64,000 nt of DNA from Streptomyces formicae (GTDB lineage: Bacteria; Actinomycetota; Actinomycetes; Streptomycetales; Streptomycetaceae), in assembly GCF_022647665.1 (NCBI RefSeq), contig NZ_CP071872.1, forward strand, positions 7,130,001 through 7,194,000, written 5' to 3'. Each line of letters opens with the position of its first letter. Position 1 is the stretch's first letter. This document shows, in pieces, positions 1-7,737 of this stretch. Under the pieces are notes generated by a model. It made no database searches and had not been told where the DNA came from. It saw only the letters and a program-made list of their open reading frames with translations. The translations under genes were made by a program, and so were the position numbers.

Positions 1-135
1 ATTCCTCACCGCTGCCCCAAGGCAGAGGAACTGCCCGCCTGGAAGCAGGGGAAGAACACCAGTCACAAACAAGTGCGGGCCCACGTCGAGCACGCTTTCG
101 CGCGCGTGAAAACCTGACGATCCTTACGGGAAAGC
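1..135 (+). pseudogene. IS5-type transposase C-terminal remnant
   Basis: Frame 1 reads from the window edge to a TGA at 115-117. It encodes the typical end of an IS5-family DDE transposase, including HKQVRAHVEHAFARVKT, a stretch that normally continues with WKILRD. Just after the stop the expected continuation can be picked up one base out of frame (W-T-I-L at about 113-126), which suggests a single-base deletion. Similarity then ends at the tail of the next gene. The 5' part lies outside the window. No terminal inverted repeat is visible on this side, so this is a decayed or truncated copy, not an active element. The family call is from motif memory; the frameshift is seen in the sequence. 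Confidence 0.7.
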
Positions 136-137
136 CC

Positions 138-800
138 TCAGTCCTTCGGGGTCAGCTTCGGCTCCGAAGGAAGATCTGCGTCGTTCTCGCACTTCAGCTC
201 CTTCGCGACAGCGAGAGAAATGGAGTGCAACACCGTGAGGTTGGCATCATGTGTGGCACGAGTGTCCTCAGGCGCTTTCCAGTACGACAGGTGCCCGAGA
301 ATCCGGGCAGGACGCTCCAAGGACCCCTTCAGCTCCGGACTAGTGCACTCGAAATAGAGTTCCGCGTCCTCGGCTCCGGACAGAGCCCCCTTCCCCACTG
401 GGTAAGCATGGAGACTTGAAGAGTGGCCATCATCTGGCAGATCATCCGGGGCATAAAGGGAGAACGTAACGCTTATCGAGCTCGCGCCATTATCGGGCGA
501 GATCTCACAAATCTCCTTCCCCCGACTCCACCTGAGGCGCTCCGCATAGTCGCTCTGCAACTGCCCAACCACGTCCGCGAGCCTGCCCCTCCCTGCATCC
601 GAAAAATTCTTCGTTCCCATAACCTGCTCCAGAGCTACCACCGCTGAGGGAGACAGAGCACTGCCACATTGCTCCTTGGCAGTGGTGCGCTCCCTCTCTC
701 CGCCCTCACCACTGCCGCACGAAGTCACACCGAAGCACAGAAGGAGACTGGCAACTCCGGCTCGCACCAAATTCCGACCGATCACAGAACTCGCACCCAT
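138..800 (-). CDS. putative secreted lipoprotein of unknown function
   Basis: A 220-residue protein with a clear lipoprotein signal: a short basic start, a hydrophobic stretch (about residues 10-24) and a lipobox ending GVTSC near residue 28. The mature part is polar and acidic with a few cysteines (CGSAL, EICEIS, FECTSP, LKCEN), fitting an extracytoplasmic disulfide-containing domain. I do not recognise the family. Its ATG lies 7 bp after the stop of the large effector-like gene upstream, so the two are probably co-transcribed as the last genes of the ESX-accessory cassette. It could be an immunity or accessory lipoprotein for that protein; this rests on position only. Confidence 0.75.
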   Translation of the reverse strand: MGASSVIGRNLVRAGVASLLLCFGVTSCGSGEGGERERTTAKEQCGSALSPSAVVALEQVMGTKNFSDAGRGRLADVVGQLQSDYAERLRWSRGKEICEISPDNGASSISVTFSLYAPDDLPDDGHSSSLHAYPVGKGALSGAEDAELYFECTSPELKGSLERPARILGHLSYWKAPEDTRATHDANLTVLHSISLAVAKELKCENDADLPSEPKLTPKD

Positions 801-807
801 TTCACCG

Positions 808-3141
808 TCACCCGGTCTCCGGATCGTTACCTTGCTGGTCTTCCCTCAGATTGCCCGTGTTGTATCCGCCTTGGACGGATTCGCGAAGATCCTGCTTGAA
901 TTCGCTGCTCATCTGGTCGCCGTGCTGCTGGATGAACCGCTCCATGGGAGCTTCTGCGCTGTACTCACCCGCCCGGAAGACCAACGATTTCTTCTCCCGG
1001 ATGTCGTCCTCGGTCGCGTCCTTGTGGTCCTCGACCGACTTGTCCGACCAGTCACCGATGACCTGTCCAGCCACCTGCTCCAAGGCACCGCTTCCGGTCT
1101 CCACAGCCAGCGGGACCACGATCGCCGCAGCACCGGCGGCGACAGCGGTGGCGGGCAAGAATGCCACCCCTGCCGCGATGGCCGCTGTGGCTCCGAATTC
1201 GACCCAGGCGGACTTCTTCGCGTGCGCCTTCTCGTACTCTTCGTGCTTCTTGAGGCCTTCGGCCTCGACCTGGTCGGCACGTGACTGGTCAAGCATGCCC
1301 TGCACCTCGGCACCCATGTTTACCGCGGAGCGCGCTGCGCCCTGGTCGATCTCTCCGTTAGGGCCGACCTGTGCTTCTAGCACACTGGTCGTGTAAACGC
1401 GCTCGGCAGCAGAGACGGAAGCGTACGCATCGGGATGCTGACCCAGCGTGCTGAGGAAGCCGCGGATGTTGTCCCGCCCGAACTCGGCGTGAGCCTCGGG
1501 ATTCTTGCCTGGGGCGAAGACACTGTCCGGATCGTTCTTGTTGAGCGCCCAGTTGACGTCATCGATGTAGCCGGCGCCCATGTTGCCGAGGCTGTCGGCC
1601 ATGGTGGGCTGGAACTTCTTGAGCAACTCGGCATCGCCGCCGTACTTCTCGACGACTTTTTCCATGATGTCCGCTGATCTCTCGTCCCGGTTGAGGTCGG
1701 GCCGAGGGTCGTCCCAGGCGTGACCCAGTGTCGCCGACTCCAGAGCGTGCCCGAAGGCATCCGGCAAGTAGTCTGCCGACTTCTTGGCGTCGTCAGGATG
1801 GTGGCCGTTGATGTCGGGAAAGAACTCGTACTTCTCGTTACCGAAGAAGTCGAGATAGCTGGCGATCTCCTTCCCGTCCTTGTCCTTGCCAAGGTCCGGC
1901 ATCCCGCCCCTGACTGTCCCGTCCTCGTTGTACGCCGTCGGCTCCCCCGAGAAGAACTGCCTCGCCGCCTCCGGGCTGTGCCCGAGTGCCTCCAGCATAG
2001 GCACCACCGGGTCGTAGCCCGCCCCGTTCCCGCCCGACGGGTTGAACGGGTTCTTCACCCCTCCGCCGATCATCTTGTTCTCGGCGAACATGTACGGGTC
2101 CTTGGCGTGCAGCTGGGCCACATGCTCGGCGATCGGCGTGAGAAACTTCGCGTCGTAGTTGCCGTACCGCATGATGCCGCCGAGCAGCTGGTAACCGAAC
2201 GGCCCGCTGTAGTCGTTCTTGTTCATCGGAATGCGCTCAGCACCGAGCTTGCGCATCTCCGAGGACCAGTGCTCGGTCCACTTGTCGCCGCCCTGAGTGG
2301 CCGCTGCGAGGTTGAGGCCGAGATTCTTCTGCAGAGCGTGGACGTCTTTGAGCCGCTCCTCGTCCAGCTTGCCGTAGTCGTACGTGTCCGTGGACAACTC
2401 TCCGAAGAACTTCAGCGCCTCCTTCGGGCCGAGTCCGTCGTAGAAGGTCCGCGAGAACTCCTTCGAATTGCTGTTGTCCTTCAGCAGTTCGTTGAGCCGC
2501 TCCAGCTCCTCGTGCGACAGGTCCCGGCCCTTCTTGGCCAGGTCGACGGCGCGCTGCGCCTCTTCGGCGTCGAGGCTGCCGTACTTCGGCAAGCTGAAGT
2601 TGTTCTTGTCCCCGGTGATGTTGGCCCTGAGTGCATTGGAGCAGGCGACATCGGCGTCGTCGCAGGTCTCGACGATGGCGTCGATGCGCCTCTGCATCGC
2701 CGCGATGTCTGCGCGCTGCTCGCTCAGCATGTCCTCGTAGTCCGGATCGTGTCGGGCACCCTCGTCCTTCTCCAATGGGTACGAGGCCTCGACTCTGCCG
2801 TCGGAACGGACGACGAGACGCGCCGCCGGCGCATCGGTATCGACGATCTTCTTGAGGCCGTCCTTGGCCTTCTTGAAGGCGTTGTACCCCTCTTCGAGGA
2901 TCTTGCGGATGCCCTCGGCAGCCTTCGCGGCGTCGTCGAACTCCTTGGCAGTCTTGTCCACGAACGGCTTCGTGACCTCGGCGTTCACTCCGCGCCAATA
3001 GTCGTCCTTGGCTTTGGCCGCCATGGTCGTACGGGCGTCCTCGGCAAGCTTGTCCAGCTTGCCCTTCATCTCCGACCAGTCGTCCACGGCCGTCTTCATC
3101 TTGTCGAGCGGCGCCTGGTAGACGTTGTCAAAGGTCAGCAC
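808..3141 (-). CDS. large WXG/ESX-associated protein (DUF6571-like), putative type VII secretion substrate
   Basis: A 777-residue protein. I chose the GTG at 3141 because GGGGGAG lies 5-10 bases upstream and the protein then begins VLTFDNVYQAPLDKMKTAV. A longer frame to 3270 would run into the preceding gene. The first 120 residues are a charged helical region with W-S-E-M-K and Y-W-R-G turns, like WXG/LXG targeting domains. The middle (roughly 230-560) is a hydrophilic helical domain found in many Streptomyces ESX-linked proteins, which I recall as DUF6571. Near residue 680-720 there is an alanine-rich hydrophobic segment (FGATAAIAAGVAFLPATAVA) that could be a membrane-active hairpin. No nuclease or ADP-ribosyltransferase motif is recognisable. 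It lies 17 bp after the small WXG-type gene, its probable partner. Confidence 0.75.
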   Translation of the reverse strand: MLTFDNVYQAPLDKMKTAVDDWSEMKGKLDKLAEDARTTMAAKAKDDYWRGVNAEVTKPFVDKTAKEFDDAAKAAEGIRKILEEGYNAFKKAKDGLKKIVDTDAPAARLVVRSDGRVEASYPLEKDEGARHDPDYEDMLSEQRADIAAMQRRIDAIVETCDDADVACSNALRANITGDKNNFSLPKYGSLDAEEAQRAVDLAKKGRDLSHEELERLNELLKDNSNSKEFSRTFYDGLGPKEALKFFGELSTDTYDYGKLDEERLKDVHALQKNLGLNLAAATQGGDKWTEHWSSEMRKLGAERIPMNKNDYSGPFGYQLLGGIMRYGNYDAKFLTPIAEHVAQLHAKDPYMFAENKMIGGGVKNPFNPSGGNGAGYDPVVPMLEALGHSPEAARQFFSGEPTAYNEDGTVRGGMPDLGKDKDGKEIASYLDFFGNEKYEFFPDINGHHPDDAKKSADYLPDAFGHALESATLGHAWDDPRPDLNRDERSADIMEKVVEKYGGDAELLKKFQPTMADSLGNMGAGYIDDVNWALNKNDPDSVFAPGKNPEAHAEFGRDNIRGFLSTLGQHPDAYASVSAAERVYTTSVLEAQVGPNGEIDQGAARSAVNMGAEVQGMLDQSRADQVEAEGLKKHEEYEKAHAKKSAWVEFGATAAIAAGVAFLPATAVAAGAAAIVVPLAVETGSGALEQVAGQVIGDWSDKSVEDHKDATEDDIREKKSLVFRAGEYSAEAPMERFIQQHGDQMSSEFKQDLRESVQGGYNTGNLREDQQGNDPETG

Positions 3142-3158
3142 GGCAGCTCCCCCGCCCC

Positions 3159-3584
3159 TTACTTGAGGTATTCGTCGATCTTCGAGGCGGAGAGCGACGC
3201 CTTGATGTCGTCCTCTTCCTTGGCGTGCGAAGCCGCGCTGTAGTCCAAGTGGTTGGAAATGTTCGCGCAAGCGTTGAGCAGCATCTTCAACTGCGAGCCC
3301 CAGGTCTCGTGAACGGTCGACATGGCCGACCCGGTGCGGAAGCCGTTCGCACTCATCGTCGTCGCGGACTCGGACGTACTGGCCTGGGCATGATTGCCGT
3401 CCTTCAGCAGCCGCCCGTGTAACGCGTACGCGGCGCTGCCGATCGCACCGAGCTTGTCCTGGTTGACGCCGAGATCAGCGCTGCTGATGCCTCCGCCGGG
3501 TTCGGGCGCCACCTGGTTGAGCCGCATGCTGACACCGGCAGTAGCGGTACTGCGGGCTGACGCCCACTCTTGGTCGAACGACAT
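3159..3584 (-). CDS. small WXG100-like protein, likely secretion partner
   Basis: A 141-residue helical protein starting at ATG 3584, with AAGGGGG about 5 bases upstream. It is slightly longer than a typical WXG100 protein. In place of a canonical W-x-G turn it has HETWGSQL near residue 93, between two helical halves rich in Ala, Ser and Asn. There is no signal peptide or membrane segment. It precedes the large effector-like gene by 17 bp, the order expected for a small ESX chaperone or partner followed by its substrate. The assignment rests on size, helical pattern, the central Trp-Gly and context; the exact family is uncertain. Confidence 0.7.
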   Translation of the reverse strand: MSFDQEWASARSTATAGVSMRLNQVAPEPGGGISSADLGVNQDKLGAIGSAAYALHGRLLKDGNHAQASTSESATTMSANGFRTGSAMSTVHETWGSQLKMLLNACANISNHLDYSAASHAKEEDDIKASLSASKIDEYLK

Positions 3585-3707
3585 GTTTCCCCCTTGGTCA
3601 CAACCACCTGGAACCGTGCAGTTTCGGCCGACCTCACCCTATGAGCGCGCGCTGAGGAACCCTGCGCCGATCGGACTGCGCACGGAATGCGCACAACAAT
3701 CCGGGAT

Positions 3708-4262
3708 TCAGCACCTGCCCTCGTCGACGGAGACCGCGAGATCGTATTCGGGTACGACCGTGGTCGATCCATCGACCCCAGGGACCGCGAAGCCGCCGGA
3801 CTCCGAGGAAGTCATGCTGAGGCAGAAGGGGTGCTCACCAGTGTCGGTGGACACCTGATAGTTGTCGCTGCCTGCCGACTCCACGTGGAGCTTGTAGTAG
3901 GGCCCTTCACCCTCGGCGGCGTCGCGAAGGGCCTCTTCAATGGTGGACGCGCCACCACTCGTGGCATGGGTCTCGGCCTCGATCGACTCGGCAGCCGCCT
4001 CCACGACGTCACCCAGCTCGCCACCGCTCCAGGAGGAGTCGTCGACGAAGTTCATTGCCCCGCAGGCCGAGAAGAGCATCGTGCCGGCGATGATGAAGGC
4101 GAGGATACGGCCGCGGTTGTAGGCGGCGTCCGAGGGCTCGTTGGCTTCGGGGTTGCGGTATCGCCAGGCGGTGAAGCGCCGGTAGAGACGACGCTGATCG
4201 ACGCAGCCGAGGACGACGAAGAAGACCGTGAGCACGAAGAAGGTGACGATGACACCGGTCAT
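3708..4262 (-). CDS. membrane protein of unknown function in ESX-accessory cassette
   Basis: A 184-residue protein with two N-terminal hydrophobic segments: residues 3-20 (VIVTFFVLTVFFVVLGC) and about 50-68 (ILAFIIAGTMLFSACGAMNF). A basic loop (QRRLYRRFTAWRYR) joins them. The C-terminal 110 residues are acidic and soluble, predicted to be outside, and end in a cysteine; another cysteine lies in PFCLSM. I do not recognise the family. The gene lies 11 bp after the mycosin gene, so it is likely co-transcribed with it, and it is separated by 123 bp from the small WXG-type gene downstream. A role in anchoring or regulating the secretion cassette would be a guess. Confidence 0.7.
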   Translation of the reverse strand: MTGVIVTFFVLTVFFVVLGCVDQRRLYRRFTAWRYRNPEANEPSDAAYNRGRILAFIIAGTMLFSACGAMNFVDDSSWSGGELGDVVEAAAESIEAETHATSGGASTIEEALRDAAEGEGPYYKLHVESAGSDNYQVSTDTGEHPFCLSMTSSESGGFAVPGVDGSTTVVPEYDLAVSVDEGRC

Positions 4263-4273
4263 GACGCTCTGCC

Positions 4274-5500
4274 TCAGCTCCGCCGGGAACGGGTCACAGA
4301 GATGGCGATTGCAGCGCCGATGAGCGCGGCGGCGGCCACACCCAGGCCGATCCAGAGACCGGTGTTGCTGCTGCCGTCAGCGGCAGATGCAGCTGAGGCC
4401 GGCTTGTCGTCGGTCCCGGACTCCGAGCTGTCCACGGGCTCGGAGGCTTCCGGGGAAGGCGACTTCGGTTCAGCAGCCGCCAGGTCCGGGAGCGGAAAGA
4501 CATCGGCAGGGCCGGGGTCGCCGGGAGTCTTCAGGGCGCGGAGGGGGCGGACGGCGCCGTAACCGATGTAGTCGTTGCGCTTGTTGCCGCTTGTCGGGGC
4601 GCTGATCGTGTTGAGCATGACGCGGAGGACCTGGTTGTTGGTCCATTCAGGATGCTTGGACCAGATCAGGGCGGCGGTGGCGGAGGCGATGGCGGTGGCG
4701 TCGCTGGTGCCGTGGGACTTGCACAGGCCCGTCTTGCCGTTGCAGGCATGAACCATTTCCTCGCCCGGTGCGGACACATCGACTTGGGGGCCCCACTGGG
4801 ACTCCTCAGTCTTCTTCAGATCCTTGCCAAGGGCTCCGACGCCGACAACTCCAGGAGTGCTGGCTGGGTAGCCCTGCGAATTGTCCCCGTCGTTGCCCGA
4901 TCCGGCGAAGACCAATGAGCCTTTGTCCAGGGCATACTTCACTGCTGCAGTCAGCTCAGGCGATCCCTCCAGCACTTTCTGCGACATGTTGATGACCTTC
5001 GCGCCCTCGTCAGTCGCGTATCGAATCCCATCCGAGGCTGCGCGGTTGTACTCCTTGATCTTTGACGATCGGTTGATGTCCCAGCCGGAGTCGGGAATGC
5101 GGATGGGAAGAATCTTGGCACCAGGAGCCAGACCGAATGCGCCATCACCACCGCCGCTCTCACCCGTGCCGGCGATGAGCCCTGCCATGCTCGTCCCATG
5201 TCCGTGATAATCGGTGTGCTCGTCACCGGCCTCCTTCGGAGCCAGATCCTTCCCCTTGAGGACCTGGCCCATGAGGTCGGGATTCGTAGCGTTGACGCCG
5301 CTGTCGATGACGGCCACCTTGACACCCTGGCCCGTACTGATTTCCCAGATCTCTTCAGCGCCCATGGCATCCAGATGCCATTGCTGGGAGCGGATCGAGT
5401 CGGCGTGCGCTGGCCCAGCTGCAATGCCCACCAGCAGCATCCCAAGCACGGCCGAAAGGACGGCCTGGCCACGACCCATTCGAGTACTGCTGGTGCGCAT
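4274..5500 (-). CDS. mycP: type VII secretion-associated serine protease (mycosin)
   Basis: A 408-residue subtilase with a signal peptide (hydrophobic core VLSAVLGMLLVGIAAG, cleavage after AHA), a catalytic domain and a C-terminal transmembrane anchor (WIGLGVAAAALIGAAIAISV) followed by Arg residues. The catalytic triad is visible: Asp66 in VAVIDSG, His101 in HGHGTSMAG and Ser266 in GTSDATAIAS, with the oxyanion Asn in SGNDGD. Mycosins are the membrane-anchored proteases of ESX systems. I chose ATG 5500 because GAGGAAG sits just upstream; an in-frame ATG at 5512 lacks a ribosome-binding site. It sits between the PPE-like gene and the unknown membrane protein. The Ser/Pro-rich linker before the anchor is typical of Streptomyces forms. 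Confidence 0.9.
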   Translation of the reverse strand: MRTSSTRMGRGQAVLSAVLGMLLVGIAAGPAHADSIRSQQWHLDAMGAEEIWEISTGQGVKVAVIDSGVNATNPDLMGQVLKGKDLAPKEAGDEHTDYHGHGTSMAGLIAGTGESGGGDGAFGLAPGAKILPIRIPDSGWDINRSSKIKEYNRAASDGIRYATDEGAKVINMSQKVLEGSPELTAAVKYALDKGSLVFAGSGNDGDNSQGYPASTPGVVGVGALGKDLKKTEESQWGPQVDVSAPGEEMVHACNGKTGLCKSHGTSDATAIASATAALIWSKHPEWTNNQVLRVMLNTISAPTSGNKRNDYIGYGAVRPLRALKTPGDPGPADVFPLPDLAAAEPKSPSPEASEPVDSSESGTDDKPASAASAADGSSNTGLWIGLGVAAAALIGAAIAISVTRSRRS

Positions 5501-5527
5501 CTGCTTCCTCATACGGTTGGCCGAAAG

Positions 5528-7030
5528 TCAGTCGATGACGGGAGGAACCACTCGGCGGCTGTTCTGCTGCCAGGTCTCCTCCTCTTCCAACAGGTAGTTG
5601 GGGCGCGCTCCGCCTCGCTCGTCGTGGTCACCGATCGCTCCTTGGCGGGCGTTCGGCACCGCACCGGCTCGACCAGCCTGCCCGCCCGAGCGGGCCCCGC
5701 TCTCGCTGCTGGCAGCTCCACGGATCAGCCCGGAACCGCCAGGCGTGAAGGGACGCGCGCCGACCGCGCCAGGCTGCTGGACGCCTCGGCCACCGACCAT
5801 GCCACCGCTCTCGTATGCAAGACGTCGGCCACCAGTGACCCCCTGGCCACCCATCGGGGCGTGCATGCCACCACCGGAACCGCCGCCCATGAGGGGGCGA
5901 CCGTGGGTGCCTTCGCCACCGATCACTGTGCCGCGCGGCATACCACTGGCGGGACGGCCCGGGTTCTGCGGCACAGGACGTCCTCCGACGATGCCTGAGT
6001 CACGGGGCGTGCGGACTCCTCCGGGACCAGTGCCGAGAGGGCCGGTTCCAGGAAGCGTCGGCGGACGCAAGCCACCGGTGACAGGGCGGCCTCCGGTGGT
6101 GGTGGGCCCGTTGGTGCCGCCAGCACCGAGAGGCGGGATCACGCCGACGGGCGGCATGCCTCCGTCAGGACGACCGGTCGGCGGAGGGCCACCGGGCGTG
6201 AGGGAAGGAGGCTGCTGGGTTTGCGGGAGCAGCGTCTGCACGCTGTCGATACCCATGGAGACAGGCTCCTGCGGCTGCGCAACTACTGATGACGAAGCCG
6301 CGGCGCGAGGAACTGGAGACACGTCCTGGCCCCCGCCCGGATGGGCAGGTGAAGCGTAGGTGCTTCCCGCTGAAGAACCGCTTCCGGTACCTGACCGGTT
6401 GAGGTCCGACTCCCCGCCACTAACGAACCCGGAATCCTTCGGCACGAACCGCTCCGGCGGCGGCTGAAACGTCGGCACCTCCAACCCCCGCATCTGCGCC
6501 GACGACTCCTCGAAGTTCTTCCCGAGCCGGCTCATCGTCTCGGCCGCGTCCAGGCGGTTCTTCTCCTTCGCCAGCGCGAAAGCCGCCAGCTCGGCCTGTG
6601 CCTTCGGGCCGACCGTCCGCGAGTCCGGGTCGTTCGGCGCTGACGCCGCCGCGTCGAGGTTCGCCTGGGCCTGCTCCTTGGTCGTGTACCGCGGGATCGA
6701 GCTCTGGGCCTCGGCGATCGCGCCCGCCGCGCGGCTCATCCACCGCGACGCCTCGTCGCTGTAGTCGGACAGGCGCTGCGTGGCGCTCGCGAGGCTCGCG
6801 CCCCAGTCGATGAACGCCTGCTGGCCCTCGCCCTTCCACTCCACTCGCTCCGGGCGGAACTTCAGTTGCTGAGCGATCTCCCCGAGCTCGAACGACGCCG
6901 CGGACAAGCGATCGGCCGCTGCCTGCACCTGGGAACTACTCGCCTGGTCGAGCCACTCGAGCATCTTCTCGTGGGGCATGCTCGAGAAGTCGGTCCTGCC
7001 CCCGCCACCGCCGCCGTCTTTCTGGGCCAT
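5528..7030 (-). CDS. PPE-like WXG-domain protein with Pro/Gly-rich tail, putative ESX substrate
   Basis: A 500-residue protein in two parts. Residues 20-200 are helical, with a WXG-type turn (RVEWKGEGQQAF, about residue 64-75), a second helix pair (ASATQRLSDYSDEASRWM) and a long charged helix (FALAKEKNRLDAAETMSRLGKNF). This resembles the PPE and WXG fold of ESX substrates. Residues 210-470 are low-complexity Pro, Gly, Thr and Arg with repeated GGRPV- and GTG-type motifs. The C-terminus ends with an acidic YLLEEEETWQ motif then VVPPVID, seen in many Streptomyces ESX-linked proteins and perhaps a docking or secretion signal. The mycosin gene starts 27 bp downstream. Function is inferred from architecture. 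Confidence 0.8.
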   Translation of the reverse strand: MAQKDGGGGGGRTDFSSMPHEKMLEWLDQASSSQVQAAADRLSAASFELGEIAQQLKFRPERVEWKGEGQQAFIDWGASLASATQRLSDYSDEASRWMSRAAGAIAEAQSSIPRYTTKEQAQANLDAAASAPNDPDSRTVGPKAQAELAAFALAKEKNRLDAAETMSRLGKNFEESSAQMRGLEVPTFQPPPERFVPKDSGFVSGGESDLNRSGTGSGSSAGSTYASPAHPGGGQDVSPVPRAAASSSVVAQPQEPVSMGIDSVQTLLPQTQQPPSLTPGGPPPTGRPDGGMPPVGVIPPLGAGGTNGPTTTGGRPVTGGLRPPTLPGTGPLGTGPGGVRTPRDSGIVGGRPVPQNPGRPASGMPRGTVIGGEGTHGRPLMGGGSGGGMHAPMGGQGVTGGRRLAYESGGMVGGRGVQQPGAVGARPFTPGGSGLIRGAASSESGARSGGQAGRAGAVPNARQGAIGDHDERGGARPNYLLEEEETWQQNSRRVVPPVID

Positions 7031-7066
7031 TCCTTCGTCGCCTCTATCCCCGTGGTCCCCGACCGG

Positions 7067-7609
7067 TCACTGCATACCGCCGGCGCCGGCGGTGTCCCCT
7101 TGCCGGCCCTCTGCGCCTGGCTGTTCCTGATTGCGCCGGGCCTCTTCCTGGGCCCGCTCCCGTGCCAGCTGCTGGGCCACCGGGTCCTTCTCGAAGTCGT
7201 ATTCCTTCTCCGTGCGCTTGCTGATGGCCACCATGCGGCGACGGATGTCGTCGTCCATGGCCTCGAAGCCGTCCTTGGACGCGACGACAGCGATGCCCAT
7301 GCCCTCCATGGAGTCGGCGAGGAGCTGGGAGAGCTTCGTCAACTGCTCGATGACGGTGTCGTACGCGCCGGACAGGCCGGCCGCCTCGGCCCACCCGTTA
7401 CGCCCGCCGCCGAAGTGATCCCGGCTGGCGGCCTCTGCCTCCACCTGCTTGGGGCCGGCGGGCGATTCGCGGAGGTTCGTGAGCAGCTTGTCGACCCGCT
7501 TCTTGAACGACACCATCGACTCCGGGTCGTACAGCGCCGACGCCATCGCCGGATTGACCGCCCGTAGCGAACGCTCCCCACCCGACATCGCATCCCAGTC
7601 CGTCGCCAT
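7067..7609 (-). CDS. small helical protein, first gene of ESX-accessory cassette
   Basis: A 180-residue, mainly helical and charged protein without signal peptide or membrane segment. I chose ATG 7609 (MATDWDAMSGGERSLRAV) because GGGGAGGGG lies 9 bases upstream; a GTG at 7636 would place that Shine-Dalgarno sequence inside the gene. The centre (AYDTVIEQLTKLSQLLADSMEGMGIAV) looks like the long antiparallel helices of WXG or ESX-secreted partners, and the C-terminal third is a Glu/Arg/Gln-rich coil. It lies 36 bp ahead of the PPE-like gene and is probably its chaperone or heterodimer partner. The family is not recognised with certainty. Confidence 0.7.
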   Translation of the reverse strand: MATDWDAMSGGERSLRAVNPAMASALYDPESMVSFKKRVDKLLTNLRESPAGPKQVEAEAASRDHFGGGRNGWAEAAGLSGAYDTVIEQLTKLSQLLADSMEGMGIAVVASKDGFEAMDDDIRRRMVAISKRTEKEYDFEKDPVAQQLARERAQEEARRNQEQPGAEGRQGDTAGAGGMQ

Positions 7610-7737
7610 GCGCAACGACCCCTCCCCGTTCAACACACAAGTCTTCGGGGATCACTGTAATCACCAGCACTGACAGCGCGCACCTCGGCATTGCAGGTGC
7701 AACGTGGATCACACGTCGACGAATTGGACCAAACCGC

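Noticed and set aside
1720..3243. 507-codon plus-strand frame opposite the large ESX-associated gene
   Set aside because: Val/Leu/Arg-rich antisense shadow; the minus-strand frame has a ribosome-binding site and recognisable domain pattern.
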